From positions 744,001-808,000 of the forward strand of contig NZ_JALKAO010000002.1 of the NCBI RefSeq assembly GCF_023015985.1: a stretch of DNA of 64,000 nucleotides, written 5' to 3'. Origin of the DNA: Marivita sp. S6314 (GTDB lineage Bacteria; Pseudomonadota; Alphaproteobacteria; Rhodobacterales; Rhodobacteraceae). This document shows, piece by piece, positions 45,767 through 56,330 of the stretch. Position 1 is the stretch's first letter, and each line of letters begins with the position of its first letter. A program made the position numbers and the translations under genes. The notes beneath the pieces were generated by a model, which was not told where the DNA came from, did not search any database, and saw only the letters and a list, made by a program, of their open reading frames with translations.

Positions 45767-46660
45767 TCACTTCCCCGTGGCGTTTGTTTCAGTTTGCGCC
45801 TCTTGCCGGGACACTTGCACCGCAAGAATGCCCGCCGCGATGATCAACACCCCGATGATATCTGTCAGACCAAGGCTTTCCGACAGGATCAGCGCGGCGA
45901 TCGCGACACCCAGAAACGGGTTGAGGAAATGGAAAGTCGCGGCTTTGACCGCGCCGATGCGGTTGACCAGCCAGAACCAGACCAGCGTTGCAGCAAGGCC
46001 CGGCACAAGCGTTGTGTAGGCAAAGGCCGCGACCAGTTTGACCGACAGTGTCACCTCAGGCACGTCCAGCAACAGCCCCGCAGGCCAGAGCGCCGCGCTG
46101 CCGATCAGCATTTGCAGCCCGACCACCATCATGAAATTGCCGCCCGAACTGGCATTCTTGAGCGCCAGCGTCGCAATCGTCAGCGACACAACCCCCATCA
46201 CACACAGCCCGACCCCAAACAGATCCGCCCCGCTGCCAAGACGCGCGCCCATGATGAGCACCACGCCAAGGAAGCCCGCGATCAACCCAAGCACGCCAAG
46301 CGGCGAAATCCGTTGACCGGCAAAGGCCCATCCCGCCACGGCCACCAGAAGGGGCATTGTCGAGGCAATGATCGCGGCCAATGACGCTTCGATGCTTTGC
46401 ATGCCAACGAAATTCAGCCCCAGATACAGCGCGTTCTGGCACACGCCGAACAGGATCGTGGCCCGCCATTGCGCCGGTGTCAGCCGCCATGATTGCCCCA
46501 TCCAACGGGCAATCAGCACCGCCAGCGCCCCCGAGATCAGAAACCGAAGCGCAAGCGCCATCAGCGGCGGCGCGTCCGCCACGATGATGCGGGCAGAGGT
46601 GAACGCGGATGACCACATGACGGCAAAAACCAGCCCGGCAAGGATTGCGCGTATGTCCAC
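45767..46660 (-). CDS. EamA-family (DMT superfamily) transporter
   Basis: A 297-residue drug/metabolite transporter with ten helices in two EamA repeats. A GTG start at 46660 has GGAGG seven bases upstream. The segment ALRFLISGALAVLIARW ends the first repeat's second helix and TTLVPGLAATLVWFWLVNRIGAVKAATFHFLNPFLGV is the characteristic second-repeat block. Substrate unknown. Divergent from the TssB-TssC fusion gene. Confidence 0.92.
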   Translation of the reverse strand: MDIRAILAGLVFAVMWSSAFTSARIIVADAPPLMALALRFLISGALAVLIARWMGQSWRLTPAQWRATILFGVCQNALYLGLNFVGMQSIEASLAAIIASTMPLLVAVAGWAFAGQRISPLGVLGLIAGFLGVVLIMGARLGSGADLFGVGLCVMGVVSLTIATLALKNASSGGNFMMVVGLQMLIGSAALWPAGLLLDVPEVTLSVKLVAAFAYTTLVPGLAATLVWFWLVNRIGAVKAATFHFLNPFLGVAIAALILSESLGLTDIIGVLIIAAGILAVQVSRQEAQTETNATGK

Positions 46661-46802
46661 TTGTGGTCCTCCGGGTGGTTACCGGACGGTGATATCCACA
46701 GATATCGCAGGGGGAAAGCCAAGATCGTCGCCGCGATTTCTCTGGATCGGTTGGTCACAACGGGTACTATTCGGGATCATTTTAGAATTGCGGAGAATTT
46801 CA

Positions 46803-48284
46803 ATGACCAACCCGCTTCAGTTTTCAGTTGAGTATGGCAAGGCAAATCCCAAGGCGCGCCCCTCTGCCGGACAGCCTTTGCGCATCCTGTTGATCAGCGA
46901 TCTTGGCGACAGCTCTGCGTCGCGATCCACCCATAGCCTTGAGACCCGCCCGATCCGAAATGTCGATATCGACAGTTTTGACAGCTATCTGGGCTCTGAA
47001 GCCCCGTCGATAGATCTGGATGCCGGAACGCTGCAGATGCGCGACATCGAGGAATTTCACCCCGATCAGATCTGCCAGTCCCTGCCGGTCTTTCAAACGC
47101 TCAGGGATCTGAAATACCGCTTGCGCGACCCGTCCAGTTTTGACGCCGCGACACAAGACGTGCAGGCCATGCTGCACGCGACAGACACATCCGACGAGAC
47201 ACCAAGCGCACCGGAAGCAGACACGGACACGTTTTCTCGCCTGCTGGGCACATCGACCGGATCCCCGGCAGAGCAACCGTCAAGCCCGTCGCGTTCCGGG
47301 TTTCTGAACAGCCTGCTGCACGACGCCGTGGCCGCCCATATCACCGCCGACACCGACCCGAAGGCAGAACAATATGTTGACGCCGTCGATGCCGCGGCCG
47401 CCGCACATCTGCGTGCCGTGCTGCATGACCCGGGGTTTCAAGCGCTTGAAGCGGCATGGCGCGGACTGCACCTGTTGGTGTCCAACATGGACTCGGACGA
47501 AGACGTCGCTCTGCATGTGTTGAACGCGTCTCAGGCAGAGCTGCTGGATGCCCTGGGATCCTCGGACGACCCGGTTGAAACGTCGGTCTTGCACAAACGA
47601 CTGGTGGCAGAGCGCGCCGACGCCCCGTTCACCTTGATCGTTCTGGACAGCCTGTTTACCCCTAGCGCAGAGGACGTCCGTCTGCTTGCCAGCCTTGGTG
47701 CGTTTGCCGGGCGCACCGGCGGCGCGGTGTTGTCGTCTGTGGCACCGGACATGCTTGGCGCCGCGTCCTGGGGGTCGATTGCAACCGCGTCTGACACCGC
47801 GATCCAGCCGAATGACGGCTGGGAGGTCCTGCGCCAAACCCCGATGGCGGGCCATATCGTGGCAACGGCACCGCGGTTCATGATGCGCACACCGTACGGA
47901 CGCAAGCTTGACCCGATTGACGCCTTCCCGTTCGAGGAGATCACCGATCCGGCCAGCGATCAGGCCCCGTTTCTTTGGGGCGGCGCATCGTTGCTGACAT
48001 GCTGTCTGATCGCGCAATCCTTCCAACAAGAAGGCTGGTCCGCGCGATTGAACGCCAACCTGACCTTTGACGACCTGCCCTTCGTGCCGTTTGACGCGGG
48101 CGGCGAACAACAGATGAAACCCGGCGCCGAGACGACACTGCCGGACCGGGCGGCCACCGTGGTTCAGGCCCAAGGCATTGTTCCGCTGCTGGCCAGTCGC
48201 AACCAGAACGCCGTGCGCCTTCCCTGGCTGCAAACCATCGCAACCACCAACGCCGGTGCTCAGATCGGCCCGTTCAGCACGTAA
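46803..48284 (+). CDS. TssB-TssC fusion, type VI secretion contractile sheath-like protein (orphan)
   Basis: A 493-residue protein that joins both T6SS sheath subunits. Residues about 25-125 match TssB (LRILLISDLGD, RNVDIDSFDSYLGS, FHPDQICQSLPVFQTLRDLKYRLRDP). A Ser/Pro/acidic linker spans about 126-165. Residues about 185-480 match TssC (YVDAVDAAAAAHLRAVLHDPGFQALEAAWRGLHLLV, YGRKLDPIDAFPFEE, FLWGGASLLTCCLIAQSF). The TssC end is modified: instead of the usual PLTRRKGSD-type tail it reads IVPLLASRNQNAVRLPWLQTIA. GGAG precedes ATG 46803. No other secretion gene is nearby, so it is stand-alone here; function unknown. Confidence 0.88.
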   Translation: MTNPLQFSVEYGKANPKARPSAGQPLRILLISDLGDSSASRSTHSLETRPIRNVDIDSFDSYLGSEAPSIDLDAGTLQMRDIEEFHPDQICQSLPVFQTLRDLKYRLRDPSSFDAATQDVQAMLHATDTSDETPSAPEADTDTFSRLLGTSTGSPAEQPSSPSRSGFLNSLLHDAVAAHITADTDPKAEQYVDAVDAAAAAHLRAVLHDPGFQALEAAWRGLHLLVSNMDSDEDVALHVLNASQAELLDALGSSDDPVETSVLHKRLVAERADAPFTLIVLDSLFTPSAEDVRLLASLGAFAGRTGGAVLSSVAPDMLGAASWGSIATASDTAIQPNDGWEVLRQTPMAGHIVATAPRFMMRTPYGRKLDPIDAFPFEEITDPASDQAPFLWGGASLLTCCLIAQSFQQEGWSARLNANLTFDDLPFVPFDAGGEQQMKPGAETTLPDRAATVVQAQGIVPLLASRNQNAVRLPWLQTIATTNAGAQIGPFST

Positions 48285-48321
48285 CGCGCCGTCATAACAT
48301 AGCCTGTGCCGCACGAAAAAA

Positions 48322-48342
48322 CCCCGCCGAAGAACGGCGGGG
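48322..48342 (-). terminator. Rho-independent terminator after ccrM
   Basis: On the minus strand, CCCCGCCG/CGGCGGGG (loop TTCTT) is followed by a six-base T-run (complement of 48316-48321). It lies about 55 bases after the ccrM stop and also in the 3' gap of the sheath gene. Confidence 0.85.
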
Positions 48343-48396
48343 CAAGTCGTGTGCCGCGGATTAGCCGCAGGCACCGGCGGTGTTCGAATAAGTCTG

Positions 48397-49592
<1,196 letters not shown>

Positions 49593-49614
49593 AATCGCTT
49601 ACGATTTTTTCTTG

Positions 49615-50220
49615 TCACAACATCTTGTGGACGGGCTTGAACGAACGTCTATGGTGTGGGGTCACCCCGAGATTTTGAAGGGCTTCTTTGTGACACTTGG
49701 TCGGGTAGCCCTGATTGGTTTCCCAGCCATAGCCGGGGCACTGTTGCGCCAAATCCCACATGATCGCATCACGCCTTGTTTTGGCCACAATTGAGGCCGC
49801 CGCAATACTCAGCGACAGCGTGTCTCCCTTGATGATCGGCGTCGCCGGAAGCGTCAGGTCACGCGGGATCATGTTGCCATCAATCAGCACATGATCGGGT
49901 GCGTGCGGCAGCGCCGCGATCGCACGGCACATGGCCAGGTGGCTGGCCCGCAGGATATTGATGGCGTCAATCTCGGCGACGCTGGCCTCGCCCACGCCAA
50001 TCTCCGCCTGCTGCACGATCAGCTTGAGCAACGCATCGCGCTTCTTGCGGCTCAATTGCTTGGAATCCTGGATGCCCTCGGGAACCAGCTCTGGCGTCAG
50101 GACAACCGCCGCCGCCACCACCGGCCCCGCCAAAGGCCCCCGCCCCGCTTCGTCAACCCCTGCAATCCGCGCCGCACCACGGGCCCACAACGCATCTTCA
50201 AAACGGAAATCCGGCATCAT
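49615..50220 (-). CDS. rnhB: RnhB, ribonuclease HII
   Basis: A 201-residue nuclease that cuts RNA-DNA hybrids and removes single ribonucleotides. The active-site block IAGVDEAGRGPLAGPVVAAAVVL (Asp and Glu of DEAGRG), SKQLSRKKRDAL and HVLIDGN are conserved, with SIVAKTRRD later. Start at 50220 or the adjacent ATG 50217. Upstream of ccrM on the same strand. Confidence 0.96.
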   Translation of the reverse strand: MMPDFRFEDALWARGAARIAGVDEAGRGPLAGPVVAAAVVLTPELVPEGIQDSKQLSRKKRDALLKLIVQQAEIGVGEASVAEIDAINILRASHLAMCRAIAALPHAPDHVLIDGNMIPRDLTLPATPIIKGDTLSLSIAAASIVAKTRRDAIMWDLAQQCPGYGWETNQGYPTKCHKEALQNLGVTPHHRRSFKPVHKML

Positions 50221-50394
50221 GATCCGCAGATTGCCGATCCCGCCCGGATTGACAAGCGCGACGTCCCACCGCCCCACGCCCGAGGCGGCCTCACGGCACC
50301 TGATGCATTTCTGCGATTTCCCGCAAAATCGCTCTGGACACGCCCCAAACCCTCACATAGAACGCCGCCACCCGAACCCGCGTGGTTCACCCGT

Positions 50395-50469
50395 GCCCGG
50401 GTAGCTCAGGGGTAGAGCAGTGGATTGAAAATCCTCGTGTCGGTGGTTCGATTCCGCCCCCGGGCACCA
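50395..50469 (+). tRNA. tRNA-Phe (anticodon GAA)
   Basis: The cloverleaf is complete: acceptor GCCCGGG/CCCGGGC, D-arm GCTC/GAGC, anticodon loop TTGAAAA with anticodon GAA, and T-arm GGTGG/CCGCC with TTCGATT loop. CCA is encoded at 50467-50469. The anticodon stem GTGGA/TCCTC has one T-T mismatch at the second pair. Confidence 0.95.
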
Positions 50470-50842
50470 TTTTTACCGAATCAGATCAGCGAGTTACCCG
50501 CATTTCCAGTTGCAAGACTGACACCCGTGTTTGTTGTGGGTGCATATAGGGTTCCAATTTATGCGGTAAAGAGTTGGTTTCTGGTCGGGGTTCGAGGCAG
50601 AAACGGCTCAAATCGGACACTGATCACGAGAACTGAATGCCGCGTCTGCAGCCCATTTAGCGGACATTAACGACTACCGTTGTCCGCAATCGCACGCTGA
50701 CGCTTCATTGCATTGAAGCTGGACCGCGAATTTTGAACAGCTACAACGGATTTCCGCGACCACCTCTACTCTCGCAATGGCAGAGGGAGCCCCGGGGCTG
50801 GTCAGAGGTATTGTGCATATCGGCATCAAAGTCGATGCTGCA
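50470..50842. other. Non-coding gap after tRNA-Phe
   Basis: A 373-base stretch between tRNA-Phe and the MFS gene. No convincing coding region, integrase, or copy of the tRNA 3' end was found. Confidence 0.5.
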
Positions 50843-52135
50843 ATGATGGCCACCGACATCGAGTTCTCATACGGCACCCTGACCGCCGCAGCGCGACGGC
50901 ATATTCGGGTGTTTCAGATACATCAGTTCCTTGACCGTTTTGCGATGGGTCTGACCGTCGCTGTTGTTGCCTTGGCCTTGACGGACCGGGGCATGGACCT
51001 TTTCCAGATCTCGCTTCTCTTCGGGGTCTATTCACTTACCACGATGGCGATGGAGCTACCGTTTGGGGGTCTTGCCGACAGCATTGGCCGCAAGCCGGTG
51101 TTCTTGACGGCGGTGGTCGCCAGCGTGATCTCTCTCGTGCTTTTCCTGTCGACCAGCGATTTCAATGTTCTGGCGTTGTCCTTTGCCTTCATCGGCTTTG
51201 GACGCGCGCTTCGGTCCGGGACGCTGGATGCGTGGTTTGTCGAGACGTTCAAGGCCGCGGCACCCGATGTGGATGTACAGCCCGCGCTGGCCAAGGCGCA
51301 ATGGGCCAATGCTGTCGGGTTGGCCTTGGGTGCGGTCTTGGGGGGCCTTTTGCCTGATGTTCTGGGCGGGGTCGCGACACGCCTCGGGTTCAGCATCTAT
51401 GACGTGTCCTACGTGGCAAGCTTTGGCGTGATGCTGGGCGTGTTTGTGTTCACGATGGTGGCCATTTTTGAAAAACCGCGCCCGATGAACGTCCCTGCTC
51501 TGAGGCACGGCTTTGCGCGTGTTCCAACGGTGATCAAGGACGCGAGCCTTTTGGCCCTGCGACATCCCACCCTGTCGATCCTTCTGGCGGCGTTGGCGTT
51601 CTTTCTGATGGCAACCAACCCGGTCGAGGTGATCTGGCCCACTCACGCGAAACCCATGCTGGACGACGGCTATGCAAACACCGTCATCGGTATCGTCACT
51701 GCGACCTATTTCTTCTCCATCGCGTTTGGCGCATTTCTGTCGCCGCATATCAGCCGGGTTTTCAAGCGGCGGCACGCCCTGACGCTGGCGGCGGCGTTTG
51801 CGTGCCTGGCCGGTGTTCAGATCGCATTGGCGTGGCAAACCGAGATCATCGGCTTTGTGACGGTCTTCATTGTGTATTCCGTGATCCTCGGCGTCTCGGA
51901 AACACCTGCCAGCAGCATTCTGCACCGCTGTGTCGACGACCGTCAGCGGTCGACCATGCTCTCGCTCAGGTCGCTGATACAGCAATTGGGCGGCGCATTG
52001 GGTCTGGTGTTGGTCGGAGCCGTCGCTGAGGTCTATTCCACCCCAGTCGCATGGAGCGTCGGCGCCGTGTTTCTGGTCGTTGCAGCGATACTGATCTTGG
52101 TGTTGGTCAAACGACTGGCGGTAGACGCCGAATAG
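50843..52135 (+). CDS. MFS transporter
   Basis: A major facilitator of about 430 residues with twelve hydrophobic helices. The loop 2-3 signature is seen as GGLADSIGRKPVFLTAV and a DRGMDLFQISLLFGVYSLTTMAMELPFG lead-in. Two adjacent ATGs (50843, 50846) start the conserved part; an upstream ATG at 50777 would add 22 residues without a clear Shine-Dalgarno. Substrate unknown. The 270 bases after it contain no supported gene. Confidence 0.88.
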   Translation: MMATDIEFSYGTLTAAARRHIRVFQIHQFLDRFAMGLTVAVVALALTDRGMDLFQISLLFGVYSLTTMAMELPFGGLADSIGRKPVFLTAVVASVISLVLFLSTSDFNVLALSFAFIGFGRALRSGTLDAWFVETFKAAAPDVDVQPALAKAQWANAVGLALGAVLGGLLPDVLGGVATRLGFSIYDVSYVASFGVMLGVFVFTMVAIFEKPRPMNVPALRHGFARVPTVIKDASLLALRHPTLSILLAALAFFLMATNPVEVIWPTHAKPMLDDGYANTVIGIVTATYFFSIAFGAFLSPHISRVFKRRHALTLAAAFACLAGVQIALAWQTEIIGFVTVFIVYSVILGVSETPASSILHRCVDDRQRSTMLSLRSLIQQLGGALGLVLVGAVAEVYSTPVAWSVGAVFLVVAAILILVLVKRLAVDAE

Positions 52136-52405
52136 TTGGCATTCACGCGCGGTGCGGCATCGATCATCTCGGGCGCTCTGGTGACATCGGGGGCGGCGCA
52201 TCATCGTCAGTTAAGATGGACGCGTCACCTTCTGACTGTCGAAGTGAGAGGGCGTGGTGGATCGAAGGATCAAGCATGGAAACACCAAGGGTGGCCCATT
52301 CAGATCACTGCCCCACTCGCTTCCATGCCGTTGCGCCGCTCAGGGCACGAGCATTTCAAGATACGCAATGGAGCGAAACTACCTTAGAGCGTGCGCAGAA
52401 AAGCA

Positions 52406-53137
52406 TCACACTTCAATAGTTTGCAAATTTTCCAATGCGGCCTTCAACGCGGTGCTCCACTGTGAAGTTGTTTGCGTGTAAGCCTCGTCAGTTTCTTCGA
52501 TCCGACGTTGACGATCGGCGTGGAGGGAATCGTTTTCGTAGATGTGAAGGTCCAGAGGCAGCCCCACGGAGAGGTTGGACTTGATCGTTGAATCGAATGA
52601 GACGAACAGCAATCGCACAGCATTGGCGAAACTCATCGCGGGATCATAGGCGCGCACGAGGATCGGTTTGCCGTATTTCGCTTCGCCGATCTGAAAGAAC
52701 GGCGAGTCTTCTGTGATCTCGATGAAATTCCCTTCCGGATAGACCAGAAAGATGGTCGACCGGCCGCCCTTGATCTGGCCGCCGACGATGACCGAAGCGC
52801 TGAACGGATCGTTGGCGCTTGGCCCGGTGGGGCTGGAATAGGCGATGACCTCTTTCAGGGTCGCTCCGACGAGACGCGCGATCTGGAACATGCTGGTCTG
52901 GCTCAGAATGCTGGGATCCCGATCTTCGACAGCCTTGGAGCGCTCGTCCAGAAGGGCCACAACCGCTTGGGTGGTGGCAAGGTTGCCTGCGGTCATCAAC
53001 GTGATCGACCGTTCCCCCGGCACGGCCCAAGTGAACATCTTGCGCGCGGACGAAAAGTTATCGACGCCCGCATTGGTGCGGGTGTCCGACATGAACACCA
53101 ACCCGTCATTCAGGCGCATCGCGACGCAATATGTCAT
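52406..53137 (-). CDS. Anbu, proteasome-related Ntn-hydrolase-fold protein
   Basis: A 243-residue member of the Anbu (ancestral beta subunit) family, related to HslV and the 20S proteasome beta subunit. After removal of Met the N-terminal residue is Thr (TYCVAMRLNDGLVFMSDTRT), with Asp at mature residue 17 and Lys at 32, as in active proteasome-like sites. GQIKGGRSTIFLVYPEGNFIE is a further family block. AAAGG lies eight bases before the ATG. It is last in an operon with ATP-grasp, alpha-E and transglutaminase genes. Whether it is a protease is unresolved. Confidence 0.93.
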   Translation of the reverse strand: MTYCVAMRLNDGLVFMSDTRTNAGVDNFSSARKMFTWAVPGERSITLMTAGNLATTQAVVALLDERSKAVEDRDPSILSQTSMFQIARLVGATLKEVIAYSSPTGPSANDPFSASVIVGGQIKGGRSTIFLVYPEGNFIEITEDSPFFQIGEAKYGKPILVRAYDPAMSFANAVRLLFVSFDSTIKSNLSVGLPLDLHIYENDSLHADRQRRIEETDEAYTQTTSQWSTALKAALENLQTIEV

Positions 53138-53170
53138 GGGGTACCTTTGAAGCTTTCCGATTGGCCGGAT

Positions 53171-53968
53171 TTACTGCTGCACCTGCAAAGATACAATCAT
53201 TGCTTCGCGACTGGAGCCCATTCTTAACCCGGAGATTGGCGCGGCATCCTGTGCGTCGCGGCCAACGGCGATGCGCAGGTATTTCTCATCAGGCGACACC
53301 CCGTTCGAAACGTCGAATCCAACCCATCCAAGATCGTCCAAATGCGCTTCGGCCCATGCGTGGCTGGCGTCCTGATCAACGCGGTCGGGCATATAAAGAT
53401 ACCCCGAAACATATCGCGCAGGCAGCCCGGCCTTGCGGGCGGCGGCGATGAAGATATTTGCGTGATCCTGACAAACGCCCTGGCCGATGGCGATGGCTTC
53501 TTCCGCCGTCGTTGCCGTGTCCGTTTTCCCCGTTTGGTAGGGCACACGGTCCAGAATAGCCGCCGACAGGGCATGCAACCCGTCCAGAGGTTGATCAGAC
53601 TTGGCAACAACTGTCGCCAGCTCTGAAATGCCGTCTTCGGGGCGCGTCGTGTCTGTCGGTTGCTGGAACAGCCAAAGCGGCGCATGTCCGTAAACCTTGC
53701 CCAGAATGCCTGCGGCATCATGGGTCGTCGCGGTGCCTTCTGCGGTCAGTGTCATCCTCTGCGTGCCGGGCTCGGCACTGACCAGATCGACCCGATTGCC
53801 GAAATGGTCGGTATAGCTGGCTTCGATCTTGCCGCCCTCGACACGCAATGCCCAATTTCCCACGCTCTGCAACGGACTGTCCAACGGACAGAGTCGCACC
53901 TTTTGCAGCGCATAATCGACCGGGGCATCGTAGTCGTATCGGGTGGTATGCGCGATGTTTAACAGCAT
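53171..53968 (-). CDS. Transglutaminase-like cysteine peptidase/transferase of the Anbu locus
   Basis: A 265-residue protein with an N-terminal beta-rich region (LNIAHTTRYDYDAPVDYALQKVRLCPLDS) and a transglutaminase core. The catalytic triad is complete: Cys166 in GQGVCQDHANIFI, His203 in DASHAWAEAHL and Asp219 in GFDVSNG. No signal peptide, so it is cytosolic. Its ATG directly follows the alpha-E stop. Reaction (peptidase, amidase or crosslinker) is not known. Confidence 0.92.
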   Translation of the reverse strand: MLLNIAHTTRYDYDAPVDYALQKVRLCPLDSPLQSVGNWALRVEGGKIEASYTDHFGNRVDLVSAEPGTQRMTLTAEGTATTHDAAGILGKVYGHAPLWLFQQPTDTTRPEDGISELATVVAKSDQPLDGLHALSAAILDRVPYQTGKTDTATTAEEAIAIGQGVCQDHANIFIAAARKAGLPARYVSGYLYMPDRVDQDASHAWAEAHLDDLGWVGFDVSNGVSPDEKYLRIAVGRDAQDAAPISGLRMGSSREAMIVSLQVQQ

Positions 53969-54910
53969 CTAGGAAATAAACCTGTAATCTTGTTCGATCT
54001 GCGTTCCAATCCGCGCTGTGTCGTCCAGAATCGATCTAAGGAATTCGTGCAGCCCCTCGTCGAAGATCGAGCCGATGTCGCGCCCCTTCAGGCGCTTCTG
54101 CAAGGTTTCGGCCAGTTGCAGACTTTCCGTCTGCATGTCGTAATCCTCGGCCAGATACGTCAGGTTCTCGACCAGTGTCGCGGCGCAAAAGGCCAGTGAT
54201 CGCGGCATGCGACGGTCAAGGATGAGAAAACGGGCGATATTGGGGGCGTTGTACTCATCATCACTGGCCCAGCGAAACGACCGATGTGCCGAAACCGAAC
54301 GCAAGATCGTTTCCCATTGTACGTTGTCCATGCGGCTGCCCACGAAGGATGGCGAGGGAAGCAATGCAAAGTACTTCACGTCGATGATCCTTGCGGTGCT
54401 GTCCATACGTTCGATGAAGGTCCCAAGGCGGCAGAAGTCATAGATGTCGTTTCTCAGCATCGTGCCGTGCAAGGCGCCGCGCACCAGAGCCGACTGTTGG
54501 CGGATCGCGGCCAAAACTTCGGGCAGATGGGTCTCGGGGATCGGATGCTTCAACCGCTCCGCCAGAAGCATCCAGGTTTCGTTCACCGCCGACCAGACTT
54601 CGGTCGTCAGGGCCGTGCGCACCAGTCTGGCATTATCACGCGCCGCCTTGATGACCGAATAGACCGAACCCGGGTTCTCGGTGTCCCGCAGCAGAAAATC
54701 TGTCACCCGCGCGCTGTCATAGCCGTCGTATTTAGCCTCGTAAGCCTGCTGGGTCGCCGAAGTCACGATCACCGATTTCCATTCAGACGCCGGATCGCTG
54801 GATCGGGTCAGGGCAATGCGAAACCCGGCCTCGATCAGGCGCGCTGTATTCTCGGCCCGCTCCAAGTAGCGGAACATCCAGTACAGACCACCTGCGGTTT
54901 TTCCCAACAT
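53969..54910 (-). CDS. Alpha-E domain protein (DUF403) of the Anbu locus
   Basis: A 313-residue all-helical protein: MLGKTAGGLYWMFRYLERAENTARLIEAGFRIAL at the N-terminus, the RGALHGTMLRNDIYDFCRLGTFIERMDSTARIIDVKY block in the middle, and LVENLTYLAEDYDMQTESLQLAETLQKRLKG near the end, all typical of alpha-E. The family always travels with circularly permuted ATP-grasp enzymes. It starts two bases after the ATP-grasp stop. Biochemical role unknown. Confidence 0.93.
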   Translation of the reverse strand: MLGKTAGGLYWMFRYLERAENTARLIEAGFRIALTRSSDPASEWKSVIVTSATQQAYEAKYDGYDSARVTDFLLRDTENPGSVYSVIKAARDNARLVRTALTTEVWSAVNETWMLLAERLKHPIPETHLPEVLAAIRQQSALVRGALHGTMLRNDIYDFCRLGTFIERMDSTARIIDVKYFALLPSPSFVGSRMDNVQWETILRSVSAHRSFRWASDDEYNAPNIARFLILDRRMPRSLAFCAATLVENLTYLAEDYDMQTESLQLAETLQKRLKGRDIGSIFDEGLHEFLRSILDDTARIGTQIEQDYRFIS

Positions 54911-54911
54911 G

Positions 54912-56330
54912 TCAGTCTTCCAATACCCAGGTGTCTTTGGTGCCGCCGCCTTGAGACGAATTCACCACCAGGCTACCTTCGCTAAGCGCGACCCGTGTCA
55001 GACCTCCCGGCACGATGTTGACCTCGCCCGGAGCAACAAGCGCGAACGGACGCAAGTCGACGTGCCGAGGGGCCAACCCTGCCTCGGTGAAAATTGGCAC
55101 CGTCGACAGGGAAAGCGTTGGCTGAGCGATATAATTGGCGGGATTGGCCTTCAGCTTCTTGGCAAATTCCGCGCATTCCTCCTTTGACGCGGCGGGTCCC
55201 ACCAACATGCCGTAACCACCCGAACCATGCACTTCCTTGACGACCAGATCTGACAGGTTGTCGAGCACATATTGAAGGGTGTCCGCTTCGGCACAGCGAA
55301 ACGTTTCGACGTTCTTCAGAATCGCTTTCTCACCTGTGTAGAACTCGACGATATCGGGCATGTAACTGTAAATCGCCTTGTCATCGGCAACCCCGGTCCC
55401 CGGCGCGTTGGTGATCGTGATATTGCCCGCGCGATAGACGTCCATGATCCCGGGCACACCCAACATGGAGTTCGGGTTGAAGGTCAGCGGATCAAGGAAG
55501 TCGTCATCAACCCGACGATAGAGCACGTCGATGACCTTGTACCCCTTCGTCGTGCGCATCGCGATATGACCGTCGACAACACGCAGGTCATGCCCCTCGA
55601 CCAGTTCGACGCCCATCTGGTCGGCAAGATAGCTATGTTCGTAATAGGCCGAGTTATGGATGCCGGGGGTCAGCACCGCCACGCAGGGCCGCCCGTTGCA
55701 ACCCGCAGGCGCGGTGGCTTCCAGCGAAAGACGCAGGTTCTTGGGATAGTCGCTGACCCGCTGAACCCTGATTTTGCTGAACAACTCAGGAAACATCTGC
55801 AGCATGGTCTCGCGGTTTTCCAGCATGTAGCTGACGCCAGAAGGTGTCCGTGCGTTGTCTTCCAGAACATAGAAGTCATTTTCGCCAGTGCGCACGATGT
55901 CCGTGCCCACGATATGGGTATAGACGCCGCCCGGCGGCGTGAAGCCAATCATCTGAGGCAGAAAGGCATCGTTTTCGGCCACCAGCTTTACAGGTACAAC
56001 GCCCGCACGGAGGATTTCCTGCCGGTTGTAGATGTCATGCAGGAACGCGTTGATGGCGCGGACGCGCTGTTCGATCCCTCGCGCCAGCTTGGTCCATTCC
56101 GCATTTGACAGAATGCGCGGCACGAGATCGAAGGGGATCAATCGTTCTTCGGCATCCGCCTGGCCATAGACATTGAAGGTGATGCCGGAGCGCCGAAAGA
56201 AGGCCTCGGCCTCGTCCGCCTTTTTGCTAAGCCGTGCATTCTCCTGCCCAGCAAACCATTTTTCATAGGCTTGGTATGGTGCGCGAAGGCTACCGTTCCC
56301 CAGCATTTCATCGAAATGCGATCCACTCAT
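54912..56330 (-). CDS. Circularly permuted type 2 ATP-grasp enzyme (DUF404/DUF407) of the Anbu locus
   Basis: About 472 residues from ATG 56330, the start that fits the family length; an in-frame ATG at 56465 would give 517. Family blocks: DFYVLEDNARTPSGVSYMLENRE, PGIHNSAYYEHSYLADQMGVELVEG, KVIDVLYRRVDDDFLDP, TITNAPGTGVADDKAIYSYMPDIVEFY and VVKEVHGSGGYGMLVGP. ATP-grasp enzymes join an acid to an amine via an acyl phosphate, so a peptide-like product is expected. First gene of the Anbu operon. Confidence 0.93.
   Translation of the reverse strand: MSGSHFDEMLGNGSLRAPYQAYEKWFAGQENARLSKKADEAEAFFRRSGITFNVYGQADAEERLIPFDLVPRILSNAEWTKLARGIEQRVRAINAFLHDIYNRQEILRAGVVPVKLVAENDAFLPQMIGFTPPGGVYTHIVGTDIVRTGENDFYVLEDNARTPSGVSYMLENRETMLQMFPELFSKIRVQRVSDYPKNLRLSLEATAPAGCNGRPCVAVLTPGIHNSAYYEHSYLADQMGVELVEGHDLRVVDGHIAMRTTKGYKVIDVLYRRVDDDFLDPLTFNPNSMLGVPGIMDVYRAGNITITNAPGTGVADDKAIYSYMPDIVEFYTGEKAILKNVETFRCAEADTLQYVLDNLSDLVVKEVHGSGGYGMLVGPAASKEECAEFAKKLKANPANYIAQPTLSLSTVPIFTEAGLAPRHVDLRPFALVAPGEVNIVPGGLTRVALSEGSLVVNSSQGGGTKDTWVLED

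Noticed and set aside
46803-48284. A full type VI secretion cluster
   Set aside because: Only the fused sheath gene is present; both flanks (EamA transporter, ccrM) are unrelated to secretion.
52136-52405. Possible gene remnant between the MFS gene and Anbu
   Set aside because: Short frames are open, but none shows a recognisable motif or ribosome binding site.
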